The notes beneath the pieces were generated by a model, which made no database searches, was not told where the DNA came from, and saw nothing but the letters and a program-made list of their open reading frames with translations. Position numbers and translations under genes: made by a program. DNA of 64,000 nucleotides, from the NCBI GenBank assembly GCA_946184615.1, contig CAMHFN010000009.1, positions 1-64,000 of the forward strand, read 5' to 3'. This document shows, piece after piece, positions 16,396-25,374 of the stretch. The number at the start of each line of letters is the position of its first letter. Within the stretch, counting starts at the first letter, position 1. This DNA comes from an uncultured Bacteroidales bacterium (GTDB taxonomy: Bacteria; Bacteroidota; Bacteroidia; Bacteroidales; F082).

Positions 16396-17654
16396 ACCTT
16401 GTTAAAGTCAACCGCACTCCATTTGTCCTTTACAAGTCCGTTGTCTAACCAAATCAATCCAGGATTGAATCGGACAATGGTCTTAATCTCCAATTCATCA
16501 CCGAAATAAACTTCATATAAATAGGGATGTATCTTCCGTACCTCTTCCATCTCTTCCTGCGAAGACGAGGTCACCCAAATCACCTCATAGCCCTTTTGAC
16601 TTGCTTTTTCGGTGATTACCCTAATATGATCCCACTCTTTGTCGGTGATCTTACTCAAGTCGTGCGACGTGAACATCAACAAATTCTCTGTGTTCAGAAT
16701 CATCTCTGTGACCTCATCGCCATCCTGATCCAAGGCGGTAAAACCCAAATAATCGTTACCGCCCTCCACACGCTGGTCTACAAACTCCCATTGGCTCATC
16801 CAAACAGAGTCGTTCCAAGGATAGTTAGGCGAAAGGAACTCCTCTTTTGCCCCAGTGGCTTTATTCTTGAAGGTCAAATAAATCTGCGGTTCCTGTTCTG
16901 CCTGAGTATTCATCTGCTTGCCCACCTTCCATTTCATGAAATCAACCACGGGAAGATGACGGTAATTATAGAGTTCAAAACCAGTAAAAGACAAAGCATA
17001 AACCAAGCCAATCAAAAATTGTATCCGAGGTTTCAAGCGGCACTCCAGCGACCTGAAATTCAGGATTAAAGGCAGAAGCACCGCATCAATTACAAGATTT
17101 TTATAGAACGTCTGCCAGTTGGTCATTTTCACTGCCGTGCCGAAACAGCCACAGTCGGGCACCATATCGTAAAGTGCATCGAAAAGCGTCACTGTGGTGA
17201 AGAGCAACATGAAAACCGCACCTCCTAGGGTGGCCATCTTAGGACAGACGTTGGTGAGCAGACAGATGCCAATGAGAAATTCCGCCAAGATCATCAACAC
17301 GGCCAGCACCATGGCAGCTTCATTGAGCCATTCGATATGATAGGCCGCAAAGTAGTCGAGCATCTTGTATTTTGTACCCAAAGGATCCACCCCTTTGGTG
17401 AAGCTGCTGAAAATAAAAAGTGCGCCCACAAGCAGACGACACACCACCAAAACAGGTGACCTTTTGGCTTTTTTCATGAGGCTATCGCTCCGTCGTGCAT
17501 GAAGTGACAATCCGCCTATCACCGCCAAAACCATATTGGCCAACAAAACAAGCAAAAACCACAGTCGGTAGTCAGGGACGAAAAAAATCCCCACTGCTGA
17601 GGCCAGCGCCAGACCTACGCTGATCCAGCACAACGTATTTTTCTTAGTTTTCAT
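16380..17654 (-). CDS. DoxX/MauE-type membrane protein with C-terminal thioredoxin-like domain (BT_3928-like)
   Basis: 424 residues. The N-terminal half has about seven membrane helices with DoxX/MauE features (VVCRLLVGALFIFSSFTKGVDP, then a CGCFG motif in MVPDCGCFG). The C-terminal half (from ~residue 245) is soluble and resembles a thioredoxin-fold segment: MFTSHDLSKITDKEWDHI, YEVIWVTSS, PGLIWLDNGLVKDKW. It lacks a CXXC pair, so a redox role is uncertain. Bacteroides genomes carry a similar protein (BT_3928 family) next to a DUF1599 gene, as here. It lies between DUF1599 (11-base overlap) and the ABC permease (16-base overlap), a tightly packed operon. Confidence 0.8.
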   Translation of the reverse strand: MKTKKNTLCWISVGLALASAVGIFFVPDYRLWFLLVLLANMVLAVIGGLSLHARRSDSLMKKAKRSPVLVVCRLLVGALFIFSSFTKGVDPLGTKYKMLDYFAAYHIEWLNEAAMVLAVLMILAEFLIGICLLTNVCPKMATLGGAVFMLLFTTVTLFDALYDMVPDCGCFGTAVKMTNWQTFYKNLVIDAVLLPLILNFRSLECRLKPRIQFLIGLVYALSFTGFELYNYRHLPVVDFMKWKVGKQMNTQAEQEPQIYLTFKNKATGAKEEFLSPNYPWNDSVWMSQWEFVDQRVEGGNDYLGFTALDQDGDEVTEMILNTENLLMFTSHDLSKITDKEWDHIRVITEKASQKGYEVIWVTSSSQEEMEEVRKIHPYLYEVYFGDELEIKTIVRFNPGLIWLDNGLVKDKWSAVDFNKVWERI

Positions 17655-18210
17655 GGCCGTTTTCTTTTTGTTCCGAAAGCAAAATCAATGCGAACACCGC
17701 ATAGTTAATCATATCATAATAGTTAGCATCAAGGCCTTCCGAGACGATGGTTCTGCCCCCGTTGTCCTCGATGGATTTGGTCCGAAGCACTTTAGCCATG
17801 ATAAGGTCCGTGATCGAGCTGACACGCATATCACGCCATGCCTCATCATAGTCATGGTTCTTGCGAGTCATCAGCTCGTATGCCTCGTTGGTCACCTTGT
17901 CATACAGCCTAGCAGCCTCTTCGGACGACAAATCCGGTTGGTCCACCACGCCCAACTGCAGTTGGATGATACCCATGGCAGCATAGTTGACAATACCGAT
18001 GAACTCCGGTTCGATACCTTCGTCCACTAGGCGCTCCCCAAGCGTCTGCAAGGTCCTAATACGTTTTACCTTAATAAAGATCTGATCCGTGATGGAAGGC
18101 GTGCGTAAGATACGCCATGCCGGACCATAGTCTCTCATCTTGTCGACATAGAGTTTGCGGCATTGCGCCAGCACAGCATGATATTGCTTTTCGGTGTTAG
18201 GTTTGTTCAT
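17644..18210 (-). CDS. DUF1599 protein with an internal duplication
   Basis: 188 residues, cytoplasmic, alpha-helical. The protein consists of two copies of the same module. Copy one has KMRDYGPAWRILRTPSITDQI and IVNYAAMGIIQL; copy two has KNHDYDEAWRDMRVSSITDLI and MINYAVFALILL. DUF1599 has been linked by others to nucleotide-modification neighbourhoods in phages, but in Bacteroidales chromosomes it is a conserved single gene of unknown role. Divergent from folP with a shared 83-base intergenic region, and first gene of an operon with the DoxX protein and ABC permease. Confidence 0.88.
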   Translation of the reverse strand: MNKPNTEKQYHAVLAQCRKLYVDKMRDYGPAWRILRTPSITDQIFIKVKRIRTLQTLGERLVDEGIEPEFIGIVNYAAMGIIQLQLGVVDQPDLSSEEAARLYDKVTNEAYELMTRKNHDYDEAWRDMRVSSITDLIMAKVLRTKSIEDNGGRTIVSEGLDANYYDMINYAVFALILLSEQKENGHEN

Positions 18211-18229
18211 TGCTAATGATTATGCGAGG

Positions 18230-18237
18230 CAAAGATA
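18230..18237 (-). promoter_or_regulatory. -7 element of the DUF1599 operon
   Basis: Minus-strand TATCTTTG, 19 bases before the DUF1599 start codon. Confidence 0.7.
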
Positions 18238-18269
18238 ATAAAGTTTTACAAAAAAACCGGAAAAGGTCT

Positions 18270-18277
18270 TACCTTTG
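18270..18277 (+). promoter_or_regulatory. -7 element of the folP-cdaA operon
   Basis: TACCTTTG matches TAnnTTTG, 16 bases before the folP ATG at 18294. It argues against the longer in-frame start at 18210, which would place the promoter inside the gene. Confidence 0.7.
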
Positions 18278-18293
18278 CAGCAAAAAAGAGAAC

Positions 18294-19094
18294 ATGGAAC
18301 CCACCCCGTCCTTCCCTGCCATCATGGGCATCCTCAACGTCACCCCTGATTCCTTTTCTGATGGGGGGAAATACAATAATGTGGATGCGGCCCTCAAGCA
18401 CTGCGAAGAAATGCTTGAACAAGGAGCCGACATCATCGACATCGGCGGATGCTCTACCCGTCCCAACAACACGATCGCTACCGAACAAGAAGAGATGGAC
18501 CGGGTCCTCCCCGTGTTAAAGGCCATCCGCCTGCATTTCCCCGACACGGAGATCTCCATCGACACGTTCCGGAACTATGTGGCTAGAGCCTGCATCAGCG
18601 AAGGCGCCAACCTCATCAACGACATCTCTGGTGGACTTTTCGATCCCGACATGCTCTCCTTCATTGGCGGAAATCACATCCCCTATGTGCTGATGCACTG
18701 CGTGGGCACCCCCGAGACGATGCACCAATACAGCTTGGGAGGCGATATCCACCAAACCGTGCTGGACTTTTTTCAAAAACAATGCGACATCCTCGAATCT
18801 TACGGTGACCAACAGATCATTTTGGATCCTGGCATTGGCTTTGGCAAAAGCCTCGAAGCCAACTTTGCCCTACTTAAGGACATCGAGCGTTACCGCCATC
18901 ATAATTACATGATTCTCATAGGAATCTCACGAAAGTCGATGATCCGCAAGCTACTAGGCCCCGAAGCTGATTTGGAGAATTGCACTACCATATTAAACAC
19001 CCTTGCCCTATTCAATGGTGCCGACATTCTGAGGGTTCATAACGTAAAAAACGCCGTGGAATTGAAAAAAACCTTTATTTTTGCCGAAAGATAA
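18294..19094 (+). CDS. folP: Dihydropteroate synthase
   Basis: Condenses 6-hydroxymethyl-dihydropterin diphosphate with p-aminobenzoate in folate synthesis; the sulfonamide target. 266 residues from the ATG at 18294. Motifs: MGILNVTPDSFSDGGKY, GADIIDIGGCSTRP (pterin loop), SIDTFRNYVA, NDISGG, ILDPGIGFGKS and the final RVHNV segment. The family usually has STRPG; here it is STRPN, a mild variation in loop 2. It is followed 12 bases later by cdaA, an arrangement seen in other Bacteroidales. Confidence 0.95.
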   Translation: MEPTPSFPAIMGILNVTPDSFSDGGKYNNVDAALKHCEEMLEQGADIIDIGGCSTRPNNTIATEQEEMDRVLPVLKAIRLHFPDTEISIDTFRNYVARACISEGANLINDISGGLFDPDMLSFIGGNHIPYVLMHCVGTPETMHQYSLGGDIHQTVLDFFQKQCDILESYGDQQIILDPGIGFGKSLEANFALLKDIERYRHHNYMILIGISRKSMIRKLLGPEADLENCTTILNTLALFNGADILRVHNVKNAVELKKTFIFAER

Positions 19095-19106
19095 GATCAA
19101 GAAATC

Positions 19107-19886
19107 ATGGTAGACCTCTTTATACAAGTCAGGATTATCGACATCATCGACATCGCCCTGGTGGCTTTACTACTCTACGGCCTTTACCGACTGTTGAAGG
19201 GCACGGCAGCCATCAGCATCTTCGTTGGCATCGTGGCCATCTTCCTTATCTGGCAGTTGGTCAATGCCCTCCAGATGGAATTGCTCACCACGATACTAGG
19301 GGCTTTTGTAAGTGTCGGCTTCATCGCGCTCATCATCATCTTCCAGCCCGAGATACGCAGGTTCCTTTTCACCATCGGTGCCAAGACCCAAAGCGGAGAA
19401 AACAAGTTTTTCCGTATCTTCAAGCGGAAACGCCAACGCGTCTCCCTTGACACCGAGACCCTCTGTCAAGCCTGCAAAGCAATGTCCGACATCAAACAAG
19501 GAGCACTTATCGTTATCACCCGGCAAAACACCATGCCCGATATCGTCATGACCGGTGTGGAAATCGATGCAGAAATCAGCAAACCTTTGATTGAAAACAT
19601 CTTCTTCAAGAATAGTCCGTTGCACGATGGCGCCATGATTATCACCGATAACCGAATTGTAGCGGCCCGTTGCATCCTGCCCGTGACCAACAAGACGGAC
19701 TTGCCGGGACATTACGGTCTACGCCACCGTGCCGCCATCGGAGTCTCCGAAAACAACGACTGCCTCGTCCTCGTCGTCTCCGAAGAAACGGGCAACATTA
19801 GTTTGGTCCAAGAAGGAAACATCACCACCTTACAGCCCTTAACCATGAAGGAAATCCTCAACAAGGAAGTCAGAGTAGAGAAATAA
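19107..19886 (+). CDS. cdaA: Diadenylate cyclase, membrane-anchored CdaA type
   Basis: Makes the second messenger c-di-AMP from two ATP. 259 residues with about three N-terminal membrane helices (residues ~10-80: IIDIIDIALVALLLYGLYRL, FVGIVAIFLIWQLV, TTILGAFVSVGFIALIIIF). A linker PEIRRFLFTIG and a DAC domain with the DGA motif SPLHDGAMII and the RHR motif LRHRAAIGVSE follow. c-di-AMP controls potassium, osmotic balance and wall homeostasis in many bacteria. Co-transcribed with folP. No CdaR-type regulator gene is adjacent, unlike in Firmicutes. Confidence 0.95.
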   Translation: MVDLFIQVRIIDIIDIALVALLLYGLYRLLKGTAAISIFVGIVAIFLIWQLVNALQMELLTTILGAFVSVGFIALIIIFQPEIRRFLFTIGAKTQSGENKFFRIFKRKRQRVSLDTETLCQACKAMSDIKQGALIVITRQNTMPDIVMTGVEIDAEISKPLIENIFFKNSPLHDGAMIITDNRIVAARCILPVTNKTDLPGHYGLRHRAAIGVSENNDCLVLVVSEETGNISLVQEGNITTLQPLTMKEILNKEVRVEK

Positions 19887-19888
19887 GA

Positions 19889-20665
19889 TCACATCTCATC
19901 TCTCAGCTCAATAAACTCCTCCCCTTCCTGTTGGAAATAAAGCGACCTCTCGTATGGATTCCAACGAAGTTTGAAACGAGGCTCTAGGTTCTTAGCCTTC
20001 AACGCTGAATCAATGTAGCGGTTCATCATGTAATTATAGGTATAGGCAGCGTAACGTTTCCCAAGAAACACCGCAAAGTCATACACATCTTCCATCTTCA
20101 ACGGCGTGATATTATAATGGTACTGGACACCCAGCTTACGGTCAGAGGTGACATAGGAATCGAAATCATCCGTCAGATTGTATTCATCAAACAAAGTAGG
20201 ACGCCACTCACCGTCGTTGACATCGAACCATGAGGCCACGTTGACCGTATTGAGTGCAAAGGTGTAAGCATATTCGTCAAGGAAATCGAAGAGACGGTCC
20301 ACATAATCCGTGTAAAGGCCTTGGATCTCCACCTTCGAGAGCACCACTAGCCAATGCGTAGTATCCACTTGCACCTGATCTGGGTCTTCTGGGATATACA
20401 CATTCACCTGATAGCGTCCCAATTCCTCTGCGTAAGCAGCGTACATGACGTCAAGAAACACATCTTGGTTAAGCGAATCGAGAACATGGCTATAAGAGCC
20501 TTCCTCGTCCTGAATCAGGATCACTTGGGCTTCCTCAGGGAAATAGACTGCTACCTGTGTTTCGGGAGAACGGTTGATGAACTTCTTGGACAGGTTGAAC
20601 TCACTGCCACAACTTGTCAGCACCAAAGCCGTGACAATACCTATGATGATGCTTTTTATTTTCAT
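19889..20665 (-). CDS. Lipoprotein of unknown function downstream of parC
   Basis: 258 residues with a lipoprotein signal (IIIGIVTALVLTSCGSEF, lipobox LTSC) and therefore likely anchored in the inner or outer membrane facing the periplasm. Mature part is alpha/beta, with an HWLVVLSKVEIQGLY stretch and a NYMMNRYIDSALKAKNLEP helix. No domain recognised. It starts 3 bases after the parC stop and is almost certainly translated from the parC transcript. It ends 2 bases from the convergent cdaA stop. Confidence 0.8.
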   Translation of the reverse strand: MKIKSIIIGIVTALVLTSCGSEFNLSKKFINRSPETQVAVYFPEEAQVILIQDEEGSYSHVLDSLNQDVFLDVMYAAYAEELGRYQVNVYIPEDPDQVQVDTTHWLVVLSKVEIQGLYTDYVDRLFDFLDEYAYTFALNTVNVASWFDVNDGEWRPTLFDEYNLTDDFDSYVTSDRKLGVQYHYNITPLKMEDVYDFAVFLGKRYAAYTYNYMMNRYIDSALKAKNLEPRFKLRWNPYERSLYFQQEGEEFIELRDEM

Positions 20666-20668
20666 GAT

Positions 20669-23302
20669 TTAAAACAATTCCATTTGAGTTCCAGGACCAT
20701 TATGAGCATCCGGGTCTGGATCCATAAAGACTTCTTCTTGGCTCGGTCCGTCAGCGTTGGGTTCCTCAGGAGTTTCTGGATTCTCGGTGACTTCAGGCTC
20801 GATAGGTTCCAGCCATTGGAAGCTCTCTATTTCACGATTGGAAAGGCGTTTGCCTTTCGCTTTGAAGCTCTTGATGCCGATAAACTCTTCCACATTAATC
20901 TCGTCATCAGGGAAACTATTGCCAGCGTCACTCACTTGATAACTCAACTGAAGTCGCGGCATGACATCGGTGGAGAACGAGAGGTATTTAGCCGCCTCAT
21001 GCTCTCCAATAAACGACATTCGTGAGTTCAGTTTGGTATCTTTTTCTATACAGAAGCGCTTCAGATACATTTTCTGGGTCTCGCCTTCGATATAGATGAC
21101 GGAGAAAATCTCATCAGGGTCGAACTTGCGGATTTCCACCATGTCATCGTCGAAATGCGTGGAGAGGTCGTAACCGGTGAGTTTGAATTCGCCATTCGCA
21201 AACAGCTGAAGGATACGGTCGTTGCCCTCAAAAGCGCCCAGATACTGTCCCCGCTTCTCGGCATTGATACGCCGCACGGTATCGTCGTACCAAAGGTCAC
21301 GCGCAGTAAGAGTCGACACGCCATCATCATGTTTAAAGACAATCTTAATGGGATATTTCGTCAGTTGGTTTCCACGGGCCGAGCGACCTTTAACGGCCAG
21401 CTGCGCGAAATCATAGTCGAACGTAGTCTTTCGAAGCTTCGGCGAGGGCCGTAGCTGCACCTTGATAATCTCCGCCTCGCCATTCGGATTGGCGGTGAAG
21501 TACACTACCTTCGAGTCAGGATTGCCTTGAGTGAGGTCGTATTCCTTGTCACGGGTGACACCTGTCACAGCAAAGCGTTTCACGTAGAAAGGATTGCCTG
21601 GCTTGCCATCGCGGTACACCACATTGTAGGTGGTGCGGTCGTCGTTCTTCCTGAACACGGCCACGTGGATGATATTGGCACCCACAAATAGTTTTGACTG
21701 TATTTTGGTCACCATGTAGGTCCCGTTCTCATGGAACACGATGATGTCGTCCATATCGGAGCAATCCGACACGAAGGTATATGCTTCCTTGTTTTTCTCT
21801 CGTTTGAGGCCTTCTCCTGTGCAGACGAAGCCTTCCTTGCTGTTCACATACAATTTCTCGTTGTTGGCAGCCACAGCCTGTGCAGAGATCGTGTCAAAGT
21901 TGCGAATCTCCGTCTTACGCTCACGCCCCGCCCCATACTTCTCCTTGATACGGAGATAGTAGTCGATGGTATAATCAACAATATGATCGAGGTGGTAGCG
22001 TGCTTCCTCTATTTTCTTCTCAATGTCAGCAAGCTGTTCATCCGCCTTTTTCAAATCAAACTTGGAGATTTTACGCACGGGTTTGTCGCAAAGCTTCAAT
22101 ACGTCGTCACGGGTAATCTCACGTTTCAGACGTTTGCGATAAGGGTCAAAACGACGTTCAATGCCCGTCACCTGATCCTCCCATGTCTCGTAATCCTTTT
22201 TCTCCAGTTCTTTATAGATGCCTTTCTCAAAGAAGATTTTTTCCAAAGAGACCCAATGCCACTCCGATTCAAGCTCATCGAGCAGGATACGCAACTCCCA
22301 GCTCAGCAGTTCCATGGTGTTGTCGGTGCTGCGTTTTAGGATTTCGCTGACTCCCATGAAAGCGGGGCGCTTGTTGATGATGACACAGGCATTAGGAGAG
22401 ATTGAAACCTCACAATCGGTAAAGGCATAAAGTGCATCGATGGTTTGGTCAGGCGAAACACCAGGGTTCAGATAGATGACGATTTCACAGTTCTCTGCAG
22501 TGTTGTCGTCAATCTTCTTTATCTTGATTTTCCCTTTGTCGTTGCATTTCACGATGCTGTCAATCAGACTGCCTGTCGTCGTTCCGTATGGAATCTCGTT
22601 AATCACCAACGTTTTCTTATCGGGTTGGGTGATACGGGCGCGCACTCTGATGCGGCCTCCCCGCAAGCCATCGTTGTAGTTGCTCACATCCATGAGACCC
22701 CCTGTCGGAAAGTCGGGATAGAGCGTAAACGGCTCATCGCGGAGGTAGGCCACCGAGGCATCGATAAGCTCATTGAAGTTGTGAGGCAGGAATTTGGAGG
22801 CCAGACCCACAGCAATGCCTTCAGTACCTTGCGCCAGCAGGAGCGGAAACTTCACGGGCAAGGATATCGGTTCCTGATTGCGGCCATCGTAAGAGGGGCT
22901 CCACTCGGTAGTCTTTTTGTTGAACACCACGTCTTTGGCGAATTTGGAGAGACGAGCCTCAATGTAACGCGGTGCAGCAGCATCGTCGCCCGTGAGAATG
23001 TTGCCAAAGTTACCTTGTGTATCTATTAGCAAGTCTTTTTGCGCCATCTGCACCAAGGCATCACCGATAGAAGCATCGCCATGAGGGTGATATTTCATGG
23101 TGTTGCCCACAATGTTGGCCACTTTGTTGAACCGGCCATCGTCCAACTCGTTCATAGAATGCAAAATACGACGCTGAACGGGCTTCAGTCCATCTTCGAT
23201 GGCAGGTACGGCACGTTCCAAAATGACATAGGAAGCATAATCGAGAAACCAATTCTCGAACATCCCCTTGAGCGGAATCACATGATATTCTTCGTTCTCC
23301 AT
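20669..23302 (-). CDS. parC: DNA topoisomerase IV / gyrase subunit A
   Basis: Type II topoisomerase breakage-rejoining subunit that decatenates or supercoils DNA. 877 residues. The N-terminus is typical of the Bacteroidales parC group (FENWFLDYASYVILERAVP), followed by DGLKPVQRRILHSM, the HPHGDASIGDALVQMAQ helix of the quinolone pocket, and the catalytic tyrosine in DDAAAPRYIEARLS. The C-terminal beta-pinwheel is present but lacks an obvious GyrA box, favouring topoisomerase IV. The strongly acidic tail (EPEVTENPETPEEP) is characteristic of this protein. No parE is adjacent. Has a textbook promoter. Confidence 0.93.
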   Translation of the reverse strand: MENEEYHVIPLKGMFENWFLDYASYVILERAVPAIEDGLKPVQRRILHSMNELDDGRFNKVANIVGNTMKYHPHGDASIGDALVQMAQKDLLIDTQGNFGNILTGDDAAAPRYIEARLSKFAKDVVFNKKTTEWSPSYDGRNQEPISLPVKFPLLLAQGTEGIAVGLASKFLPHNFNELIDASVAYLRDEPFTLYPDFPTGGLMDVSNYNDGLRGGRIRVRARITQPDKKTLVINEIPYGTTTGSLIDSIVKCNDKGKIKIKKIDDNTAENCEIVIYLNPGVSPDQTIDALYAFTDCEVSISPNACVIINKRPAFMGVSEILKRSTDNTMELLSWELRILLDELESEWHWVSLEKIFFEKGIYKELEKKDYETWEDQVTGIERRFDPYRKRLKREITRDDVLKLCDKPVRKISKFDLKKADEQLADIEKKIEEARYHLDHIVDYTIDYYLRIKEKYGAGRERKTEIRNFDTISAQAVAANNEKLYVNSKEGFVCTGEGLKREKNKEAYTFVSDCSDMDDIIVFHENGTYMVTKIQSKLFVGANIIHVAVFRKNDDRTTYNVVYRDGKPGNPFYVKRFAVTGVTRDKEYDLTQGNPDSKVVYFTANPNGEAEIIKVQLRPSPKLRKTTFDYDFAQLAVKGRSARGNQLTKYPIKIVFKHDDGVSTLTARDLWYDDTVRRINAEKRGQYLGAFEGNDRILQLFANGEFKLTGYDLSTHFDDDMVEIRKFDPDEIFSVIYIEGETQKMYLKRFCIEKDTKLNSRMSFIGEHEAAKYLSFSTDVMPRLQLSYQVSDAGNSFPDDEINVEEFIGIKSFKAKGKRLSNREIESFQWLEPIEPEVTENPETPEEPNADGPSQEEVFMDPDPDAHNGPGTQMELF

Positions 23303-23321
23303 AAATTCGCTAAAAGCAGCG

Positions 23322-23352
23322 CAAAGATAGGGATTTTTTCTTGTTTGTCAAA
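23322..23352 (-). promoter_or_regulatory. Bacteroidetes consensus promoter of parC
   Basis: On the minus strand TTTG (plus coordinates 23349-23352), exactly 19 bases, then TATCTTTG (23322-23329). This is the full TTTG-N19-TAnnTTTG pattern, 19 bases before the parC start. The clearest promoter in the window. Confidence 0.85.
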
Positions 23353-23366
23353 AGAAAAAACCGACT

Positions 23367-25346
23367 TCATTTCCAAAAGCGCAACACGGCAACCTCACCG
23401 ACAAGCGCCAACAATGCCAACAGCACAAACCAACGCCACCAAGTGGACTTGCGAGCGATAGCCTGCATCAAGTCATGACGGGCAAAGTCGCCTGCCTCCA
23501 GCACCGCACTCACCTCAATCCCAGCCTCACGGAATGCTTGTTCCACCTGTTCCTGAGTGCAGAAATCCATCACAGACTCCAAACGACTGTCATTCCATGC
23601 CAACACATGACACACCGAGTCGTTCAATACCAAGTCATAGAAACCAGGCTCTTGAAGTTCATCATTGAGAGCTACGCTCAACCTGTTGTTACGCACCGTG
23701 TATGCAGGAACGACTTCAAAAGCAGTTTGATCCTTTCTCAATTTCAGATCAAGATTGCCATTTACATCTATATCACTGAATATCAGCATCTTATCAAAAC
23801 CAATAGTATAAGAAGCCTTACCAATCCCCCCGCCGAGAAGAGCCATTTTCAACATTAAGGGCACAAAGAGGGCATTATCGGCAATCGAACTCCATTGCGG
23901 GTCGAGGGTCGTGGCAAAGTCAAACACATAGCCCTTTCCTTCCTGTCGGAGGGTTAGCAATGGGTCACCATTGGCTAGATGGATAAGCGTAGTAGCCTGA
24001 GGGTTACGGTGAAGGTTTACATGACGAAGTATCTTGGGTAAGTCAGCGTGCTGGGGCATCTCGAGAATCATATCATCGAAAAAGGCATGTTTCATAGCTA
24101 AGTCACTCACTGTCAAACGATTAGTATCAACCACCTCATCATCATGGAAGAAAACCACGCTAGCCCCTTCAGCGGCATCTTCCTCCAAGGTTTGGCGCAA
24201 GGTAGCATTAAGTTCGGAGGTTGCACTCACCACAACCAGCTGGGCTTTCGAAAGTACATTCAAGTCAAAGCGATTCGGATTCATCACCACATAATCGTAT
24301 TGCGGATCATCTGCGAAGACCATCGACACACAAGAAGGAGAGCTGTTGCTGTTCAATTCGACGACAGTCAAAGTTTTTCGTGGCTCTACTACAAAGTGAT
24401 AAGCATCGTCAAAGGAGATGGGGTAATCCACCAACGAAGCGCTACATCGGATGCTTCCCGTATTTTGGGGCAGGATTTGCATTAGCAGTTCCGTGGTGCC
24501 ATGAGCTTCCACATCCACCGTCGAAGCGGCCACCACTTTATCGTCCATGCTCAAGTTGATGGGAAGTCCTTGCACCCCTCGTTCTCCCCTATTGTGCACC
24601 AAAACGTGCACTTCATTGGTCAGTCCCGCCTGCATGACAGGTGACCCGAGCCACAGGGTGTCAATAGAGAGATTTGTCAAAGGCCCCGCACTCATCGGAA
24701 CGGCAAAGACCCGTAACGTGCTATCTGCCTTCGCTCCTTCCATCTGAAGCATGTTCCTTTGAAAATCGGAATAGATAAAAAGTGAAGCCCTATCAAGGCT
24801 ATGATACTGACGAAGCATGGCAAAACGTTCCAACACTTCATTCATCTTCACTGGAGGACCTTCGGAGCGCATCCTGTCGAGCTGACCGAGCATCTCCTCC
24901 TGATTCATGGGATATTCGTTTTGCACTTCAAAGCTATTGGTCATCAGCAGAAAACGCGTTGACGGAGGGAATTGGTTGACCAAGTTGCGCGCTGATTCAC
25001 GAGCATCGTCAAGCAAGGTGGTCTTGTCCGACAATGCCTTCATGCTCATGGAGTTGTCAATATAAACGCCCACCACATCTTCCTCCACTTCTGCACCTGC
25101 TTCAGCGTCCTTGGGATAAGGGAAAGCAAAAGCCACCACTAATGCCGCGAAAAAGAGACAACGCAGCAACAGGGCGACAAGATGCTTCAGCTTACGGGTC
25201 TTGGCATTCTCCTGATGGATGGTCTTCAGCAACTCAGTATTGCTGAAATACACCAGCTTATGCCGTCTAAAGTTGAACAAGTGGACGGCAATAGGAACCA
25301 GCAAGGCCAACAGTGCCCAGAGCAGTGAAGGATAGAGGAATGACAA
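23367..25346 (-). CDS. BatA-domain membrane protein with a von Willebrand factor A-like domain
   Basis: 659 residues. The N-terminus is the two-anchor BatA domain (SFLYPSLLWALLALLVPIAVHLFNFRRHKLV, here described in pieces: FLYPSLLW, VHLFNFRR), with a second helix at residues ~57-76 and a VWA domain with a metal-site DxSxS motif (DNSMS) near residue 95. The rest is a long periplasmic beta-rich region, and a C-terminal helix (WWRWFVLLALLALVGEVAVL). Family members associate with moxR/Bat stress-tolerance clusters, but those genes are absent here. The start is TTG at 25344-25346: no nearer ATG fits, and the BatA domain begins exactly there. Last gene of a four-gene surface operon. Four degenerate 7-base units abut the TTG. 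Confidence 0.88.
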   Translation of the reverse strand: MSFLYPSLLWALLALLVPIAVHLFNFRRHKLVYFSNTELLKTIHQENAKTRKLKHLVALLLRCLFFAALVVAFAFPYPKDAEAGAEVEEDVVGVYIDNSMSMKALSDKTTLLDDARESARNLVNQFPPSTRFLLMTNSFEVQNEYPMNQEEMLGQLDRMRSEGPPVKMNEVLERFAMLRQYHSLDRASLFIYSDFQRNMLQMEGAKADSTLRVFAVPMSAGPLTNLSIDTLWLGSPVMQAGLTNEVHVLVHNRGERGVQGLPINLSMDDKVVAASTVDVEAHGTTELLMQILPQNTGSIRCSASLVDYPISFDDAYHFVVEPRKTLTVVELNSNSSPSCVSMVFADDPQYDYVVMNPNRFDLNVLSKAQLVVVSATSELNATLRQTLEEDAAEGASVVFFHDDEVVDTNRLTVSDLAMKHAFFDDMILEMPQHADLPKILRHVNLHRNPQATTLIHLANGDPLLTLRQEGKGYVFDFATTLDPQWSSIADNALFVPLMLKMALLGGGIGKASYTIGFDKMLIFSDIDVNGNLDLKLRKDQTAFEVVPAYTVRNNRLSVALNDELQEPGFYDLVLNDSVCHVLAWNDSRLESVMDFCTQEQVEQAFREAGIEVSAVLEAGDFARHDLMQAIARKSTWWRWFVLLALLALVGEVAVLRFWK

Positions 25347-25374
25347 GAATCCTAGTATTTAGAATTTAGAGGTT
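25347..25374 (-). repeat. Degenerate 4 x 7-base array against the BatA start codon
   Basis: Read on the minus strand, AACCTCT, AAATTCT, AAATACT, AGGATTC end directly at the TTG start. The array includes the stop of the upstream gene. The units are imperfect, so this is weaker than the arrays at 30452 or 40347, but the inner unit is the same as at the Nudix gene. Confidence 0.45.

Noticed and set aside
18210-18293. Longer folP start
   Set aside because: It would place the -7 element TACCTTTG inside the gene.
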